Of a stretch of DNA of 64,000 nt, positions 10,144-21,941 are shown piece after piece (the stretch's first letter is position 1; each line of letters opens with the position of its first letter). The DNA is taken from assembly GCA_018105865.1 (NCBI GenBank), contig CM030848.1, forward strand, positions 10,174,801 to 10,238,800. Reading direction: 5' to 3'. Made by a program: the position numbers and the translations under genes. Under the pieces are notes generated by a model. The model ran no database searches. It saw nothing but the letters and a program-made list of their open reading frames with translations, and had not been told where the DNA came from. Origin of the DNA: Metaphire vulgaris (lineage: Eukaryota > Annelida > Clitellata > Crassiclitellata > Megascolecidae).

Positions 10144-10343
10144 GAGTGGCGTGCAGAGAGGGACATATGTAGAGTATAGGCAGGTGCTATGTATGTATGT
10201 ATGTATGTATATATATATATATACAACGAATAAGGGATAAGTTCTTCTAAGCGCTGACAAGACGACGATTTTTTGCTCGTCAAAACTTTCGATGTGTCCC
10301 CATACCCCCTCCCCCACATAAGAAAATGCTGGCTACGCCACTG
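10144..10343. mobile_element. Degraded MITE, CAGTGGCGTAGC family
   Basis: The right end GGCTACGCCACTG ends at 10343, and a TTTTTTGCTCGTCA motif lies inside. A GAGTGGCGTG segment near 10144 may be the left end. No clear target duplication remains. Confidence 0.45.
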
Positions 10344-10377
10344 TACCTTGTGACAGCTTGACCCAGTAATTCCGATT

Positions 10378-10826
10378 TTCTGCTTTATATGAACCAATCT
10401 GTGTGAGAATCACTGTCGTACCCATCCAAATCTAGTACCTTATAGTACTGAGGTCTATTTTAAAATCATTCGCACACGTAGCCATTACTATCTTCTCGTC
10501 CAGTTTATTCCATCTGTCCACCACTCTTTTGAATTCCACTGTTTGCATCTCCCAACGCGTTTCCTAAACAGTTTCATGTTGTGTCCTCTGATTCCATCGT
10601 ACTTCTTCATTGTAAAAACCCTTTCTCTTTGCATTTCTACTTTGTTTGTTAATATTTTGTATGTCTCAATTAAATCTCCTCTCGTTCTCCTTTTCCCAAA
10701 GTTGTCAATCCTGTGTTTTAGCCTTTCTTCGCATGTTAGTCTCTGACACCCTTTGATCATCTTTGTTGCTCTGTGCTGTACTCTTTCCCCAAAGTCTTTA
10801 TGTCTTCCTTCAGGAATGGACACCAT
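10378..10826 (-). mobile_element. LINE relic: C-terminal coding part and 3' UTR
   Basis: The minus strand from 10826 encodes ERVQHRATKMIKGCQRL, TCEERLKHR and TRGDLIETYKILTNKV, the C-terminal region of a Jockey/CR1-type non-LTR retrotransposon protein, which follows the reverse transcriptase domain. The stop is at about 10488. The 3' part at 10378-10440 carries GTGAGAATCACTG, the same motif as the dispersed tails at 1153, 2505, 34530 and 63888, so these belong to this LINE family. The reverse transcriptase core is absent (5' truncation). Confidence 0.8.
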
Positions 10827-11234
10827 GCTTGAACTGTCTACATAACAATTTGAAATGTCCAGTTCTTGCTGTGTTTGACCATAGGAAAGTAGCCAGCGTG
10901 ACGGGCATCCAAATTACCGTCAAGTGAACCGAACGCGATTTAGACGCACAGCGACAACTCAACTGAAACGGGTCGATAGACCATCGAACTCGGCGATTGA
11001 GTGTTCGAAGAAGAGGAAGAATTGAAGGAAAAGTGAGGACAGGCGAAGAAGCGTTAAGCAGTTGAGTTGCATCGAATCGAATCAACGAAATTGTTTCAAT
11101 TGATTTCAAACGAATCTTTCCGCGCCTCTGCTTCGGTCGGTGGAGTAATATTCTGGCGACCATTAAGTCAGTCTTGTAATGCGATTTTTTCCTCTGATTC
11201 AAAGGCTTGAATACAAACGCACGACATAAATGAA

Positions 11235-11642
11235 CAGGGCAGCCGAGAGCATTTGCGGACGGCCCCTGTGCAAAAAAAATAGTCACGGGCCCATGACCTG
11301 GCAAGTCTGTGAAAAGTTGACATTTTTTTGGTTTGTCGGCCTTTTTCAAACCAGAATTTTCCTGATCCACGCCGTTACCCGTAACAAGCAATTGTGAAAA
11401 AGTGTTAATGGCCTCATTTTTTGCTTCTCGCTCCTTTTAACAAGGAGATTACTTGATTACTTAACATGATCAGTCCTAACCCCTGGGCTCGTGACGAGAA
11501 ACTGACCTTTTTTCATTGTCAGTCTTTTTCAGGGTTCAGGCTATTGTTAATACAGTTAATACATCATCATCACCGGGCCTGGGCCCCGTGCAGGCCGCCG
11601 GGCCCCTGTGCAATTGCCCCCTACCCCCTCTCGGCGGCCCTG
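11235..11642. mobile_element. hAT-type MITE, CAGGGCAGCCGAGAG ends
   Basis: The left end CAGGGCAGCCGAGAG is matched by CTCTCGGCGGCCCTG at the right. The flanking octamers agree only partly, so it is an old insertion. The interior has no coding capacity; ACGGGCCC-like runs are spread through it. Confidence 0.65.
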
Positions 11643-12126
11643 TATATAAAACAGAAGGGGAACTTGACCAATTCGACTGTATGTCTTAATTAGATATTAT
11701 GCTTCTTTATATCAGGATGGAAATCAATATTAGAATTTTCAGACGAGTTGGGGAGTTAAGGGGTTAACTCCGCTGGCACCGATCCCGATGAGGTTAGAAA
11801 TGTTACATTCTAACCGTTCGAACCTTCGCTGGAGGTCGAATTTTTTTTGGGCGAGATGACTTTTGCCCCATTTGCTCTTTAACAATCGACTACATTGATG
11901 AAATTGATTATTTTAAGAGGAACAAGTGACGCGGAATATGCCTTATTTGCAGAAGATTTGATTCGTGGAAGTCTGGAAGACGCTGCCATTGGTTAGGCCT
12001 ATGTTACCAGAATGTGGTTTTAATCATTCGCAGATACGAAAGAAGCTTCGTGGCGAGGACAAAATACTTCTGAGATCCCTAAACGATTGATTTTCCGGCG
12101 GTTGAAGCGAGTCCTCGGAGACCTCA

Positions 12127-12451
12127 TCATAGAAGAAGAAGAAGAAGAAGAAGAAGAAGAAGAAGAAGAAGAAGAAGAAGAAGAAGAAGAAAAAAGAAGA
12201 AGACGAAAAAAAAGAAGAAGAAGAAGAAGAAGAAGAGAAAAAGAAGGAGGAGAAGAAGAAGAAGAAGAGTCGGAGAAGAAGAAGAAGAAGAAGAAGAAGA
12301 AGAAGAGGAGGAGGAGGAGAAGAAGTTGAAAAAAGGAGGAAGAAGAAGAAGAAGAAAACGAAAAGGGAGAAGAAGAAGAAGAGAAGTTGAAAAAGGAGGG
12401 GGAGAAGAAGAAGAAGATGAAGGAGGAGGAGGAGGAGGAGGAGGAGGAAGA
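12127..12451. repeat. 325-bp purine tract, (GAA)n/(GGA)n
   Basis: A nearly pure purine strand of GAA, GAAAA and GGA units. Such tracts can adopt triplex (H-DNA) structures. The lysine/glutamate frames it encodes are artefacts. Confidence 0.95.
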
Positions 12452-12614
12452 CGCTTCTTACTCTTTTTTATTAGCAGTTGAGACGTCGTCCTCAGAACGA
12501 AATGTCTTTAATATCGGGCGTAGAACGTGATTAGTTGGACCGTTTGAAGTGCTGGTCCTTGTCATCTCCTGCGCTGAAATACGACATTGCTTTCCGTTGG
12601 TTCCGGCGGATTCG

Positions 12615-12900
12615 TTGCTCTCTCTCTCTCCCTCCCTCCCTCCCTCTCTCTCTCTCTATCCCTCCCTCTCTATCCCTTCCTCTCTCTCTATCCCTCTCTC
12701 CCTCCATCTCTCTCTCTCTTTCTCTCTATACTACTCATCATGTCAGTTCTGTCAGATCTGGAAAGAGAGAGAGGGAGAGAGAAAGAGACAGAGACACAGA
12801 GAGACAGACAAGCATTGACAGAGGCAGAGAGACAGAGAGATGGGAGAGAGGGAGGGAGGGAGAAAGAAAGAGAGAGAGAGGAATGGAGGGAGAATGTTGG
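12615..12900. repeat. Pyrimidine block followed by purine block
   Basis: 12615-12725 is CT/CCT-rich and 12760-12890 is GA/GGA/ACAG-rich on the same strand, separated by about 40 bp. The two halves are roughly complementary and could pair as a large imperfect hairpin. Confidence 0.85.
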
Positions 12901-13245
12901 GAAGAGCAGAGAAGAAGGTCGTCTTGCTTCTTTCGGATATGATTATCTTGTCCTCCGAGCACTCAATATATGGCTCTAATGGAATCGCCACAGCCTCTTG
13001 TATCAAAAGAGATGCAACTGGGACGGAGTCGAATAACGTCTTTCTGTCAAAGAGAAACGACGGACATGATAACGACCGCCGGAGAAGGTTCGACCTCGGA
13101 GTACAAGAATAATCAAGCCATCTTATCATCAAACACCTCTACGCATTTCTTGCAATCAAGCGCACCAATCTAATAGTAACGTTCGACATAAGTGAGAAAC
13201 AGATGTGTGTACTTGTACAGAACTCGTTTCTGTGGTAGATTTGTG

Positions 13246-13419
13246 CAGGGTGCGATTTGTGACCTGGAGCAGTGGGGGGAGGGATATGTCGAGCTTGGGG
13301 ATATGTAGTTGTTGGGGAAATGTAGCAGTGGGAGGATGTAGTTGTGGGGGATGTAGCATTAGGGGATGCAGTTGGGCAGTGGGGGGAAATCCCCTCTTTC
13401 CCCTACAAATCGCGCCCTG
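13246..13419. mobile_element. hAT-type MITE, CAGGGTGCGATTTGT ends, perfect TSD
   Basis: The ends CAGGGTGCGATTTGT and ACAAATCGCGCCCTG are inverted. The octamer GATTTGTG is duplicated exactly on both sides (13238-13245 and 13420-13427). The interior has repeated GGGGATGTAG units. Confidence 0.92.
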
Positions 13420-13427
13420 GATTTGTG

Positions 13428-14404
13428 AATAAAAAATGCAAAGAAATAAATAGTTAGGAAAAATTGAAATTCGAGACTCGCTTCATGGTTTCACTTTATT
13501 ACCATACCTCATTTAAAGCTATGAGTGTCGTCGTCTGATTATAGACACGCTCCTTTATCGTTGTCGCTAGAAATTTGCTAAGCAAGTAAGTAAGTAAAAT
13601 CTCGTTAGTTTATATGGAGCCGTTGAAAGTAGCGCCACAGAAGCTGCTTATTCTAGCGCTTGGCAGGCCCGTCGAGAGGAAGTCCGGACTTCAGGGCAGA
13701 ACCGTCAATACAACAGTTTAAGCAAATGTTGGCGTAAAGTTTAAACTTATACCATGAAACGGTTATGTTCAGTTTGAAATGCATCTTGAGTCGTTGTTCT
13801 GAGTCTCCACAGAATCTGAGTTCCTTCGCAGACGGAAAAGAGCGCCAGCAATAAATACAGTAGACGGCTGGTTGATAAACGGACGGATGGCACGGGGAAA
13901 AACCATCCGCCCGGCGGTGGAATTAGGGAAAGAATCTGGAGGATTAATGACAAGGCGAGTCACCATCTGAAAAATGGGTTTCGAGAACCCTTTAATCTGC
14001 CTCCGCTTCGAAATACGGCAACCGACCATTGGTCGATCGCATACACAACGGACAGGTATAGGTCTATAGAATTCAGCGCAGTCCCCATTTAGGTAGCTCA
14101 TTATCCCAATATAGGACCAATTTATGGGCTTCTGCGTTCAGTCGAACCCATATGCTACACGTCTTTATGGTTTATGCCATTATGTGCGCTCTTTCTAAGA
14201 GAAATACTAATATAAAGGCCAATACTTTTACTGTATTTTACTATTCGGCCGACCGAAAGGCTTACTTAGACCTATTTGCCAACGATATGTTGATATCAAG
14301 ATAAGCATAAAAAGAGTAATCAGGCGTTCTTCTGATAAGTTGAATCACCCGAAACATGATAAAACATCGCAATTCAACAATATTTGCTGATTCATTGTTA
14401 ACTG
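13428..14404. other. Intron sequence with a short tail repeat
   Basis: At 13585-13670 is an (AAGT)n AAATCTCGT..TAGCGCC..GCTGCTTATTCTAG segment that also occurs at 30575-30665 and, inverted, at 19525-19585; it looks like a LINE or SINE 3' end with an AAGT tail. Nothing else was recognised. Confidence 0.45.
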
Positions 14405-14715
14405 TGCCTAGAACCAACACTGAAATTATTGGTGAGAGAGCTTTTTCTATTTAACTATTTCTGGACCAAAAATCTGAAACTCTCTCCATCTGGCTGTCAG
14501 ATCTTCCAATTCATTGAGTATTTTCAGATCCAGGTTTAAAACACATTTCTGTCAAATAGCTTTTCCTCCATAGTTGGTCTTACTCTTTTCCTCTGACTGA
14601 TCTCTGGAATGACCTGGTCTTTTTGCGGATGGATTTGAAGTACCATCGATTGGCACCATTAGGCATTAGGCATTAGAACTGGTGCTATAGAAGTGCATAA
14701 TTATTATTGTTATAA
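14405..14715 (+). mobile_element. LINE 3' end relic
   Basis: It is colinear with 8262-9010 without the inserted MITE and inverted relative to 2135-2430. The coding tail (ACTCTCTCCATCTGGCTGTC) is decayed, and the 3' end is followed by an ATTATT tail. Confidence 0.65.
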
Positions 14716-15828
14716 AATTAGGTTTAAGCGAATATATATACTGTATATCATACTGTACTGTATATGTCTGTGTGTGTTTGTGTTTCTTTGTGTGTGTGTG
14801 TGTGTGTGTGTGTGTCAGTACCAATAGCTCTTCAAGAATTCCACAGCATAAGAGCCAAGAGCAGTATAAATCAAATGTAATTGGAGCGTAAGTCTGTCCT
14901 CGGAATGTAATTGCACAATTGTTTCGATCGATCGTTTCACAAAAGCTTATAATGGTTGGAGCCTTTCTTTATCCGGAGACGGAGTTCCATGAATCAGCAG
15001 TGCTTTCTATCCAGACAAAATGGTCCTGGAACGCATCTTTATGTCCGATTTATTTCATTATATCAAATATCTTATTTATATAATATAGGCTACTATCATA
15101 ATAAACCGCCATGGTTTAATCTCTAAAATAAAACGTTCGTTATTTCACACGGGGCTAAAACTTGAAATGCCACGCAATTTCTCTACTTAATTCCAATTTA
15201 ACAGATTATAAAAATATATCGAAGTGAAGGTTGCGGAATCAGGAAATTGCGTTGAATGAAAATGTATTAGATTTCGAGGAAATTCTAGATGTTCTTTCCC
15301 CCTGAAGATTTTTTTCTCGATTTGAATGTAACCGGTGCGTGGGGCACGGAATTCGCTCATTTACCCCTTCGTCGTAAGAAACAGTTGATGTTTAAGTGGC
15401 GTAATCGTATGAACGACGCTTTGAAAATGAAACCCTTTTATTTCATTAGCATTTAATTCAACGCAAAACCAAAACCACACAAAGTGGAGCAGGAGCACGA
15501 GAAAGTAACCGGAAAACAGTACATGGAAAGAAGAAGAAAGACCGGAAAACAGAGGCCAGAATATACGGAAACCACCAGACACTGGACTTCCATCTTAGAC
15601 TTCGCGAGACGCAGAGACAACGGGACAGATCTGCGAACGAATAGAATAATGTTTGAAATGAAAATCTACCAGAGTCAAAAGGCAATAAGTCAATATCCCA
15701 GATCAATTCGATTCAGACGCGCTTTATTTTATGGTGCATTTTATTTAAACACAGTACAGGAGAAATACTACTAAACCACTTAAAATCAAATCCACCCCTC
15801 TTCTGCTTATTCTTTGATAAAAGGACTC

Positions 15829-15969
<141 letters not shown>

Positions 15970-15973
15970 TAAC

Positions 15974-16118
15974 CAGGGCGCAATTTGTAGGGCGAAGGAG
16001 GGAATCTTCCCCCACTGCCCAACTACATCCCCCGACTGCTACATTTCTCCAACTACTACATCCCCCAAGCTCGAAATGTTCCCCCATCCCACTGTTCCAG
16101 GTCACAAATCTCACCCTG
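15974..16118. mobile_element. hAT-type MITE, inverted relative of 13246-13419
   Basis: It starts CAGGGCGCAATTTGT and ends ACAAATCTCACCCTG, in the opposite orientation to the copy at 13246, with the same CTACATCCCCC units inside. The flanking octamers no longer match. Confidence 0.75.
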
Positions 16119-16573
16119 GTAGGAGTAGTGGCAGAAGTAGTAGCATGTCTTTACGACAGAATTTTATTCCCCGCAGATAAAGAAAATGGTCAAAGGTTAT
16201 ATCCTTCCCTATTCACTTATTTTTACTTTCTGTTGGCTTCGGTGTGCATTGCAGAGAGGGTCGTGTCATCTGTCAATACTTCGTTGATGTAGCGCAATCG
16301 CCTTGACACCGTATGCGTGAAAAAGACGACGACGAGGAAACGACGACTCTCTGACTCGAGCAAATAAACGGATCAGAATGTCATCGAAAAACATCGTCAG
16401 ATTCAAAGATCCAACGATAGACTTTGCATTGACAACGACCCTTGAAAGAGAAACCGCGCATATAAAATACACATACACACTCACACACATATTATATATA
16501 TAGACGCCTCGTGTATATATATATGTGCAGTATATATATGTATATATATGTGTGTATATATATAGGCACAGTA

Positions 16574-16574
16574 G

Positions 16575-16658
<84 letters not shown>

Positions 16659-16712
16659 TCTGACAATTTCATATAGCGCAATACGCATAGCGAAGGCTAA
16701 AGTCAAGAGTTC
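16574..16712. repeat. (ATT)n with adjoining LINE-tail fragment
   Basis: (ATT)n covers 16574-16656. It is followed by GACAATTTCATATAGCGCA and AAGTCAAGAG, a minus-strand LINE 3' end also seen at 30755 and 55320 and related to the 3' end of the LINE at 21942-23001. Confidence 0.7.
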
Positions 16713-17046
16713 TTTACAAGTATATGGATATATAGATATATGGATATATGTAGTAGATATGTACAGTACGAACCGGACGAAAACTAGCAGACAATTCTTT
16801 TATGTTTCCTGACAATTTATTGCCATGCATAAGCTCCTCGTGAACGAAGTACCAAGGGCATTGAAAAATGCATGCTATAAGTACATTTTCCTTTTTTGCC
16901 ATCGATACTTACAGTAGCTTCCGAAGGACTTATGAAATAAAAGTGTCCGAAAACATATGGTGCATTTTATTTACTTATGTACAGGGATTTTTGTGCCGGA
17001 ACGAGGCGGAACGGCGTTCTGGAAAATATGAAGACTGGTATTTTTT

Positions 17047-17168
17047 TGCAACATTAAATTCATAAATAGAAAATTTAGATCCGATATAGTTCTGAATTTT
17101 CTATGTATACATAGAAAATTCAGAACTATATCGGATCTAAATTTTCTATTTATGAATTTAATGTTGCA
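17047..17168. repeat. Perfect 122-bp palindrome without spacer
   Basis: The left arm (61 bp, 17047-17107) and right arm (17108-17168) are exact reverse complements. The centre is CTATGTATACATAG. A diverged single-arm relative (AAATTTTCTATGTATGAATT) lies at 47640-47665. It sits inside a block that starts CAGGGATTTTTGTGCCGGAA at 16982, like the MITE at 6195. Confidence 0.95.
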
Positions 17169-17169
17169 T

Positions 17170-18230
17170 TGATAATAATCATTATAGTAACTATTTGGCC
17201 GCTACGTCATGTTAACAATTGACTTCTGACTATTGCGTTCCGGAAAATATTAGTTTACAAGAAAGCTCTGCTTATGCATGTAATTATTTGAAATGTCATA
17301 CGTCTATATGCATGCGAATAGCCTTTGTGACATTTGCTATTATTGTACGCTGTGACTGTTAAGTGATTCTTATGATAAAGAGAAAGATGCATCGGCATAT
17401 TGTTGATCTCGTGTGTAATACAGTAAGCTGACTTCAAGAGATTAAAATCGCAGAATGAAAATGCATATTAGAAAATTTCACGACAGATAACCGATTTTCT
17501 GTAGCAGACATCATAGAGTTCTCATAAATAGCATGTAGTATTACTGTAGAATGACGCAATTGTTTAACTGCTTTTTACATTTCTGACAGCTGCTTCATGG
17601 GTGTCAGTGTATATGATTGCTTTATCTCACTTTCTGACTTTTCACTATCCCTCATTTACGACTCATTCATCGGAGTTTAAAGTTCTAATTGATACCTGAG
17701 GCGCGTACCTGTGTTTAGTTGTCAGTACTTGTCTGAAATCGTTGCGATAATCACTACAAAAGCCTTAGGATGTACATAATTAAGAAACTTACCTAGCGGA
17801 TGACGTTAAGCGAAAAGACAACTGAACTGGAATCGACCGATGCTCATTAGTGGAATCTAGGACGATGCCTGTTCGCTTGGCTTAAGAGTGTACAGCGAAG
17901 CGTGTGAGACACAGCATTAGCGTGCTAATGAGATAGTCGAGGGCGATTTTTAGGTTTGATCTCCATGGAAACCAATCAATGTATGACGTAGGCGCATCCG
18001 TTGTGAAGGGGGGCGGGGCATCTATTGCATTGTTTCGAGTTTGTAATTCGTCCCCAGGATTAGCGGGGTCTTGGTATAGATTCATAGGCTGACGACGGAT
18101 TAGAGTTTGTGCGTTCCTACTGTTCCTGATCTGTGCATTTAAATACTTTCTTAATGAGCTGTCGCTTAATGATTTTATGCGATAAGTCACGCACTTTTCT
18201 ACATTTTGCTTGATTTTCCAAATAGTAAGT
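17170..18230. other. Intron sequence, nothing recognised
   Basis: A/T-rich sequence without repeats, frames or splice-like exons that could be supported. Confidence 0.4.
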
Positions 18231-18415
18231 CAGTGGCGGCTCCTCATGGGGGCGCGGGGGTCCGAACCCCATTATTGAATGCCTGGCGTCCCCAGTGGAC
18301 CATGTTGGGACCTTATGCATACTACTACATACCTAACAACAAACATAGTTGGCCCCATGCTTGGTAGTTGCCACCCCAACGGTCCCCCACTTGCCAAATC
18401 CTGGAGCCGCCACTG
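18231..18415. mobile_element. hAT-type MITE, CAGTGGCGGCTCC family
   Basis: Perfect ends CAGTGGCGGCTCC and GGAGCCGCCACTG bound 185 bp. The flanking octamers (TAGTAAGT and GTAGTAGT) are similar but not identical. Five other copies or fragments are in the window (20010, 35740, 40321, 41640, 63059). Confidence 0.9.
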
Positions 18416-18609
18416 GTAGTAGTGAAGTTCCGTGTAACAATTTCAAAATATTTGAGACACTATACAGCGATAAGAATGACAGCTGTATTGTATTAAATAA
18501 TATAATAGTCTAAGTTAATCTGTTATAGGAGCCAGATATAACAATAAGCTATAATAATAATTCGGTCTCATAAGCCTGCATATGACAGTTGAAACTGTGG
18601 CTGTGAAGG

Positions 18610-19065
18610 TGTCAGTGAAGATGACGACGACGACAGATACGATGAGAAGGAGAAGAAGGGGAGGAAAATAGGAAATAATTCCGACGACGACGACGACAAC
18701 GACGATAGTTATCACGTGACAATTTTAATGATTGGAGGAAAGTAAGAAAAAGGGGAAAGAACAGAATAAGAGGAGAAGGATGAGGAGAGTAATGCCTAGG
18801 AAAAGACGAAGAAGAAGGAAATGAAGAGAAGAATAAGAAAAGAAAGAGAAGAAGAGGGAAGATAAGAAGCAGGAGAAAATGTGGAGGAGGAGGAGGAGGA
18901 GAAAAAGGAGAAGAGGCAGCAGAACAAGAATCAAAAAAAGCGAGGAAGAAGAAGAAAAAGAGGAGAAGGAGGTGGTGGTGGAGGAGGAGAATGAAAAAGT
19001 GGAGGAATCAGAAGAAGTAGAGGAAGAAGAAAGGAAGAGGAGGGGAGAAGGAGGAACGTGGCAAT
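18610..19065. repeat. (ACG)n and GA-rich purine tract
   Basis: ACG triplets at about 18622-18700 are followed by a long GAA/GGA-rich strand at 18730-19065. Confidence 0.85.
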
Positions 19066-19519
19066 AAATTCTCTGATATAAAAACGGGGTGAAAGTTCAA
19101 TGGATTTCTGACGATCAATGCTACAATCGATTGCAGGAGATGTATTTTCTTCGGTTTTTACGACGGCATCCATTGGCAAACAGCGAGTCTACGGCGACAG
19201 AGTAGCAGCAGCAGCAGCGGTCAGAATCATTGTCGAAAAGCAAAAGAAGAAATCGATTAGTTGGAAATTGAGGCGGAAACTTAGATTAGACGAAGCAAGG
19301 GGTGAATTTGCCGCCGGAGACAAATCCAGACACAATGAAGAGGTCGGCGGAACATAATAATCGTCGGCGGAAGACATCATGGGAATTCGTTTAAATCACG
19401 GAAGACGCGTCATTTCATTGAATTACACAGATAAACATGACTTGTGCACATCACCTTTGCCCGACCGACAACCCACCTTGCCTACAGCTATTTCAAGAAA
19501 GATTAAGCGCATAAGAATA

Positions 19520-19590
19520 ACCAGCTGCTACTGTACTACCTCCCAAAGCGCTATATAAATTTACGAGATTTTACTTACTTACTTACTGGG
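19520..19590. repeat. Inverted copy of the AAGT-tail repeat
   Basis: CCAAAGCGCTATATAAATTTACGAGATTTT followed by (ACTT)n is the reverse complement pattern of 13585-13640 and 30575-30640. Confidence 0.6.
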
Positions 19591-19859
19591 GAAAGCAGTG
19601 TTGGTGCTTGTGGCCAGCGATAAACTTACTGCATATAAGCACACACACGCATATTCTAAGAAAGCACTATTCTTTTCCACGAACAACGAGCCCTAACCAT
19701 AGTGTATAATACCGTTGCATCAACTATAGGTAATTAGGCCTATTCCTGCCTTTATATCTAAGCAACAAAGATCAACCAAATCAATCAAATCAATGCATTA
19801 TAATTATTAACACGCGTGCACAAGATATCGTAGAGAAGAATGGGTAGGTTGTCATTACT

Positions 19860-20005
19860 TTCCCCAGACCCGCGGTTTACCTTCGCAGCATAACGCTGCT
19901 CCTCAATTTACCACCGCCCTATAGCGAGTAAGGCTGAGTCGACCTTGGGGCTCCTGCGGGGATCGAACCCGCGACCTTCTGCTCCACCATCCAACGCTGT
20001 TGCCC
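19860..20005 (-). mobile_element. tRNA-derived SINE (second type), minus strand
   Basis: On the minus strand a B box GGGTTCGATCCCCGC follows GTTGGATGGTGGAGCAGAAG, and the body continues AAGGTCGACTCAGCC and CCGCGGGTCTGGGGAAAG. It abuts a fragment of the CAGTGGCGGCTCC MITE at 20010-20092. Confidence 0.6.
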
Positions 20006-20009
20006 ACCT

Positions 20010-20092
20010 AGCAACAAACAGTTGGCCCCATGCTTAGAAGTTGTCACTCAAAGGCCCCCCACTTGCTAAATCCTGGAGCCGCCACTGCTGAA
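20010..20092. mobile_element. Right half of a CAGTGGCGGCTCC MITE
   Basis: The right end GGAGCCGCCACTG and the CACTTGCTAAATCCT interior are present; the left half is missing. Confidence 0.75.
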
Positions 20093-20449
20093 AATCTCAA
20101 CTTCGGTCTCAAAAACTTCATTGAATTTATGACGTGACTCGATTCAAACTAGAATTAAACAAAAGATAAAGATGACGTTCAAAGAAACCTTGTGCATTTC
20201 TGTACAATTAGCATCTGCCAGCGTTTCTTATGAATAGAAATGCTCGAAAATTTGCATCCACGCTAATCATGACGAGAAGAAAGAAGAAATATCTCTTAAC
20301 TCTCATTATTAATGCAAATGGTAACAGGGTTGCTGCTCAACTGAAGTTCCTCCCGACTACAATCGAGAAACGGACAACCCGGTTCAAGGTCAACGCACAG
20401 CGGTCGAGGTCAGCTTCCAAGAATCTCCCCCACTGAATTGCCAGTGAGA

Positions 20450-20718
20450 AGATGAGAGATAGATTGAGAAAGAGACAGAGAGACAGATACTCAGACAAAA
20501 AAAGACAGAGAGAACAGAGAGAAACAGAGAGACTTAGAGAGAGACAGACATGCAGAAACAGAGAGACGGAGAGAAAGATAGAGACAGACAGAGACTGAGA
20601 CAAAGACAGGGAGAAAGGCTGAGAGATAGAGAGACAGACAAACAAGGACAGAGACAGAGAGAAGAGAGACATGGAGAGAGAAAGAGAGAGAAAAAGAAAA
20701 GAGAGAGAGAGAGAGAGT
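20450..20718. repeat. GAGACAGA-rich tract
   Basis: An irregular array of GA and ACAG units. The long frames across it (Ser/Leu or Arg/Glu/Asp rich) are repeat translations. Confidence 0.9.
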
Positions 20719-21940
20719 TGACAACTGAAAGACGTTCTATGGATTCTTGGTCGACCCTTCGGAATATAATAATCATTCGCATGTGGATCGGTTATTCACA
20801 GGTCACGGCGTACTCACGTGGGGGAAACACCCAAGCGACCAAGGACCACCACCGGACGTCTGCCTCTTCCCCCACCCCGCCCATTCACTTCCATCGATTA
20901 ATATCTAATGAGGCTTTTCCACTGACCCATTCATTCGTCATTTTCCACACGCATGCAACATCAGCTGTTTTACGGGTCACCTGCGTCTCTTGACAGCTGC
21001 TGCCACAACCACTGGCACACACTAAGCATACAAACACACACACACACACACACAAAGACACACAGACAGAGTTGGATATCTTACCGGTATAGTTATGCTA
21101 AAGTAGCAGAACCTAAAATCTACAAATGACTTTTTTCTCCCTGTTTGGAGTTTCTGCTTGTTTTTTGTAAATGCAGCCACACGTTTTGCACGAATCATTT
21201 CTTGACATCTCTCTTCCCATCCTTATTCACGAGGATACTTGGAAAGAAATAGAAGAAGACTATGTCAATAGGGTGTGTATTTTGTCTGACTAGAAAGCTA
21301 CGTCACTGCATGATGAAATTATTAGGGTGGCGTTGATTAATAATAATGTCATATGAAAGAAAAATGATATTAACTGGCATTCATCGTCTGTTTCTGTTAA
21401 CGTTATAACTTGGTGGTAAGCCTGGCTTCACACGCAACGTTCTGTGTGTACCAAGGGCGAAAATGTAGTTTTTTGATTTTAAATGTTTTATGTTTTTAAA
21501 GTGTTTTGTTCTTTAAGTCTAAAAACGAAAAACTCAAATTTAATGTTGATTTTGTTTTTACTCTCTGCAGACAGACACAAGCTATGTGGCAAGAATATAG
21601 AGTAACGCTTCTGGGCGTTAACATGCCTAACATCAAAAACTAAAAACCTAAATAGTCTAAAAAGCTAAAAACCTGCGTTTATTTTTTAAAAACCTAGGCT
21701 TTTCCAACCTGGTTTCTACGCGTATGCGTGCGTTCGATATTTAATAGGCCTAGTTGTGTGCGTGGGCTATGTACTGTTATAGCTTTTTGAAGAATTTTGT
21801 ATAATTTAAGGCCTGAGTCAGACCTGAGTGACCAATGACATTAGGGCCTACCTCTTGAGGTTCTTGACTAAAGAGTCAGCCTTAAAAAGATACGCCATCA
21901 TCATATATTGATGTTAATGTTGATGTTAATGTTAATGTTG
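20719..21940. other. Intron sequence, nothing recognised
   Basis: It contains (AC)n at 21032-21056 and no supported gene or element up to the LINE. Confidence 0.4.
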
Positions 21941-21941
21941 C

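Noticed and set aside
10810..11391. 193-codon minus-strand frame
   Set aside because: It crosses a MITE boundary at 11235 and shows no family motif; chance open frame.
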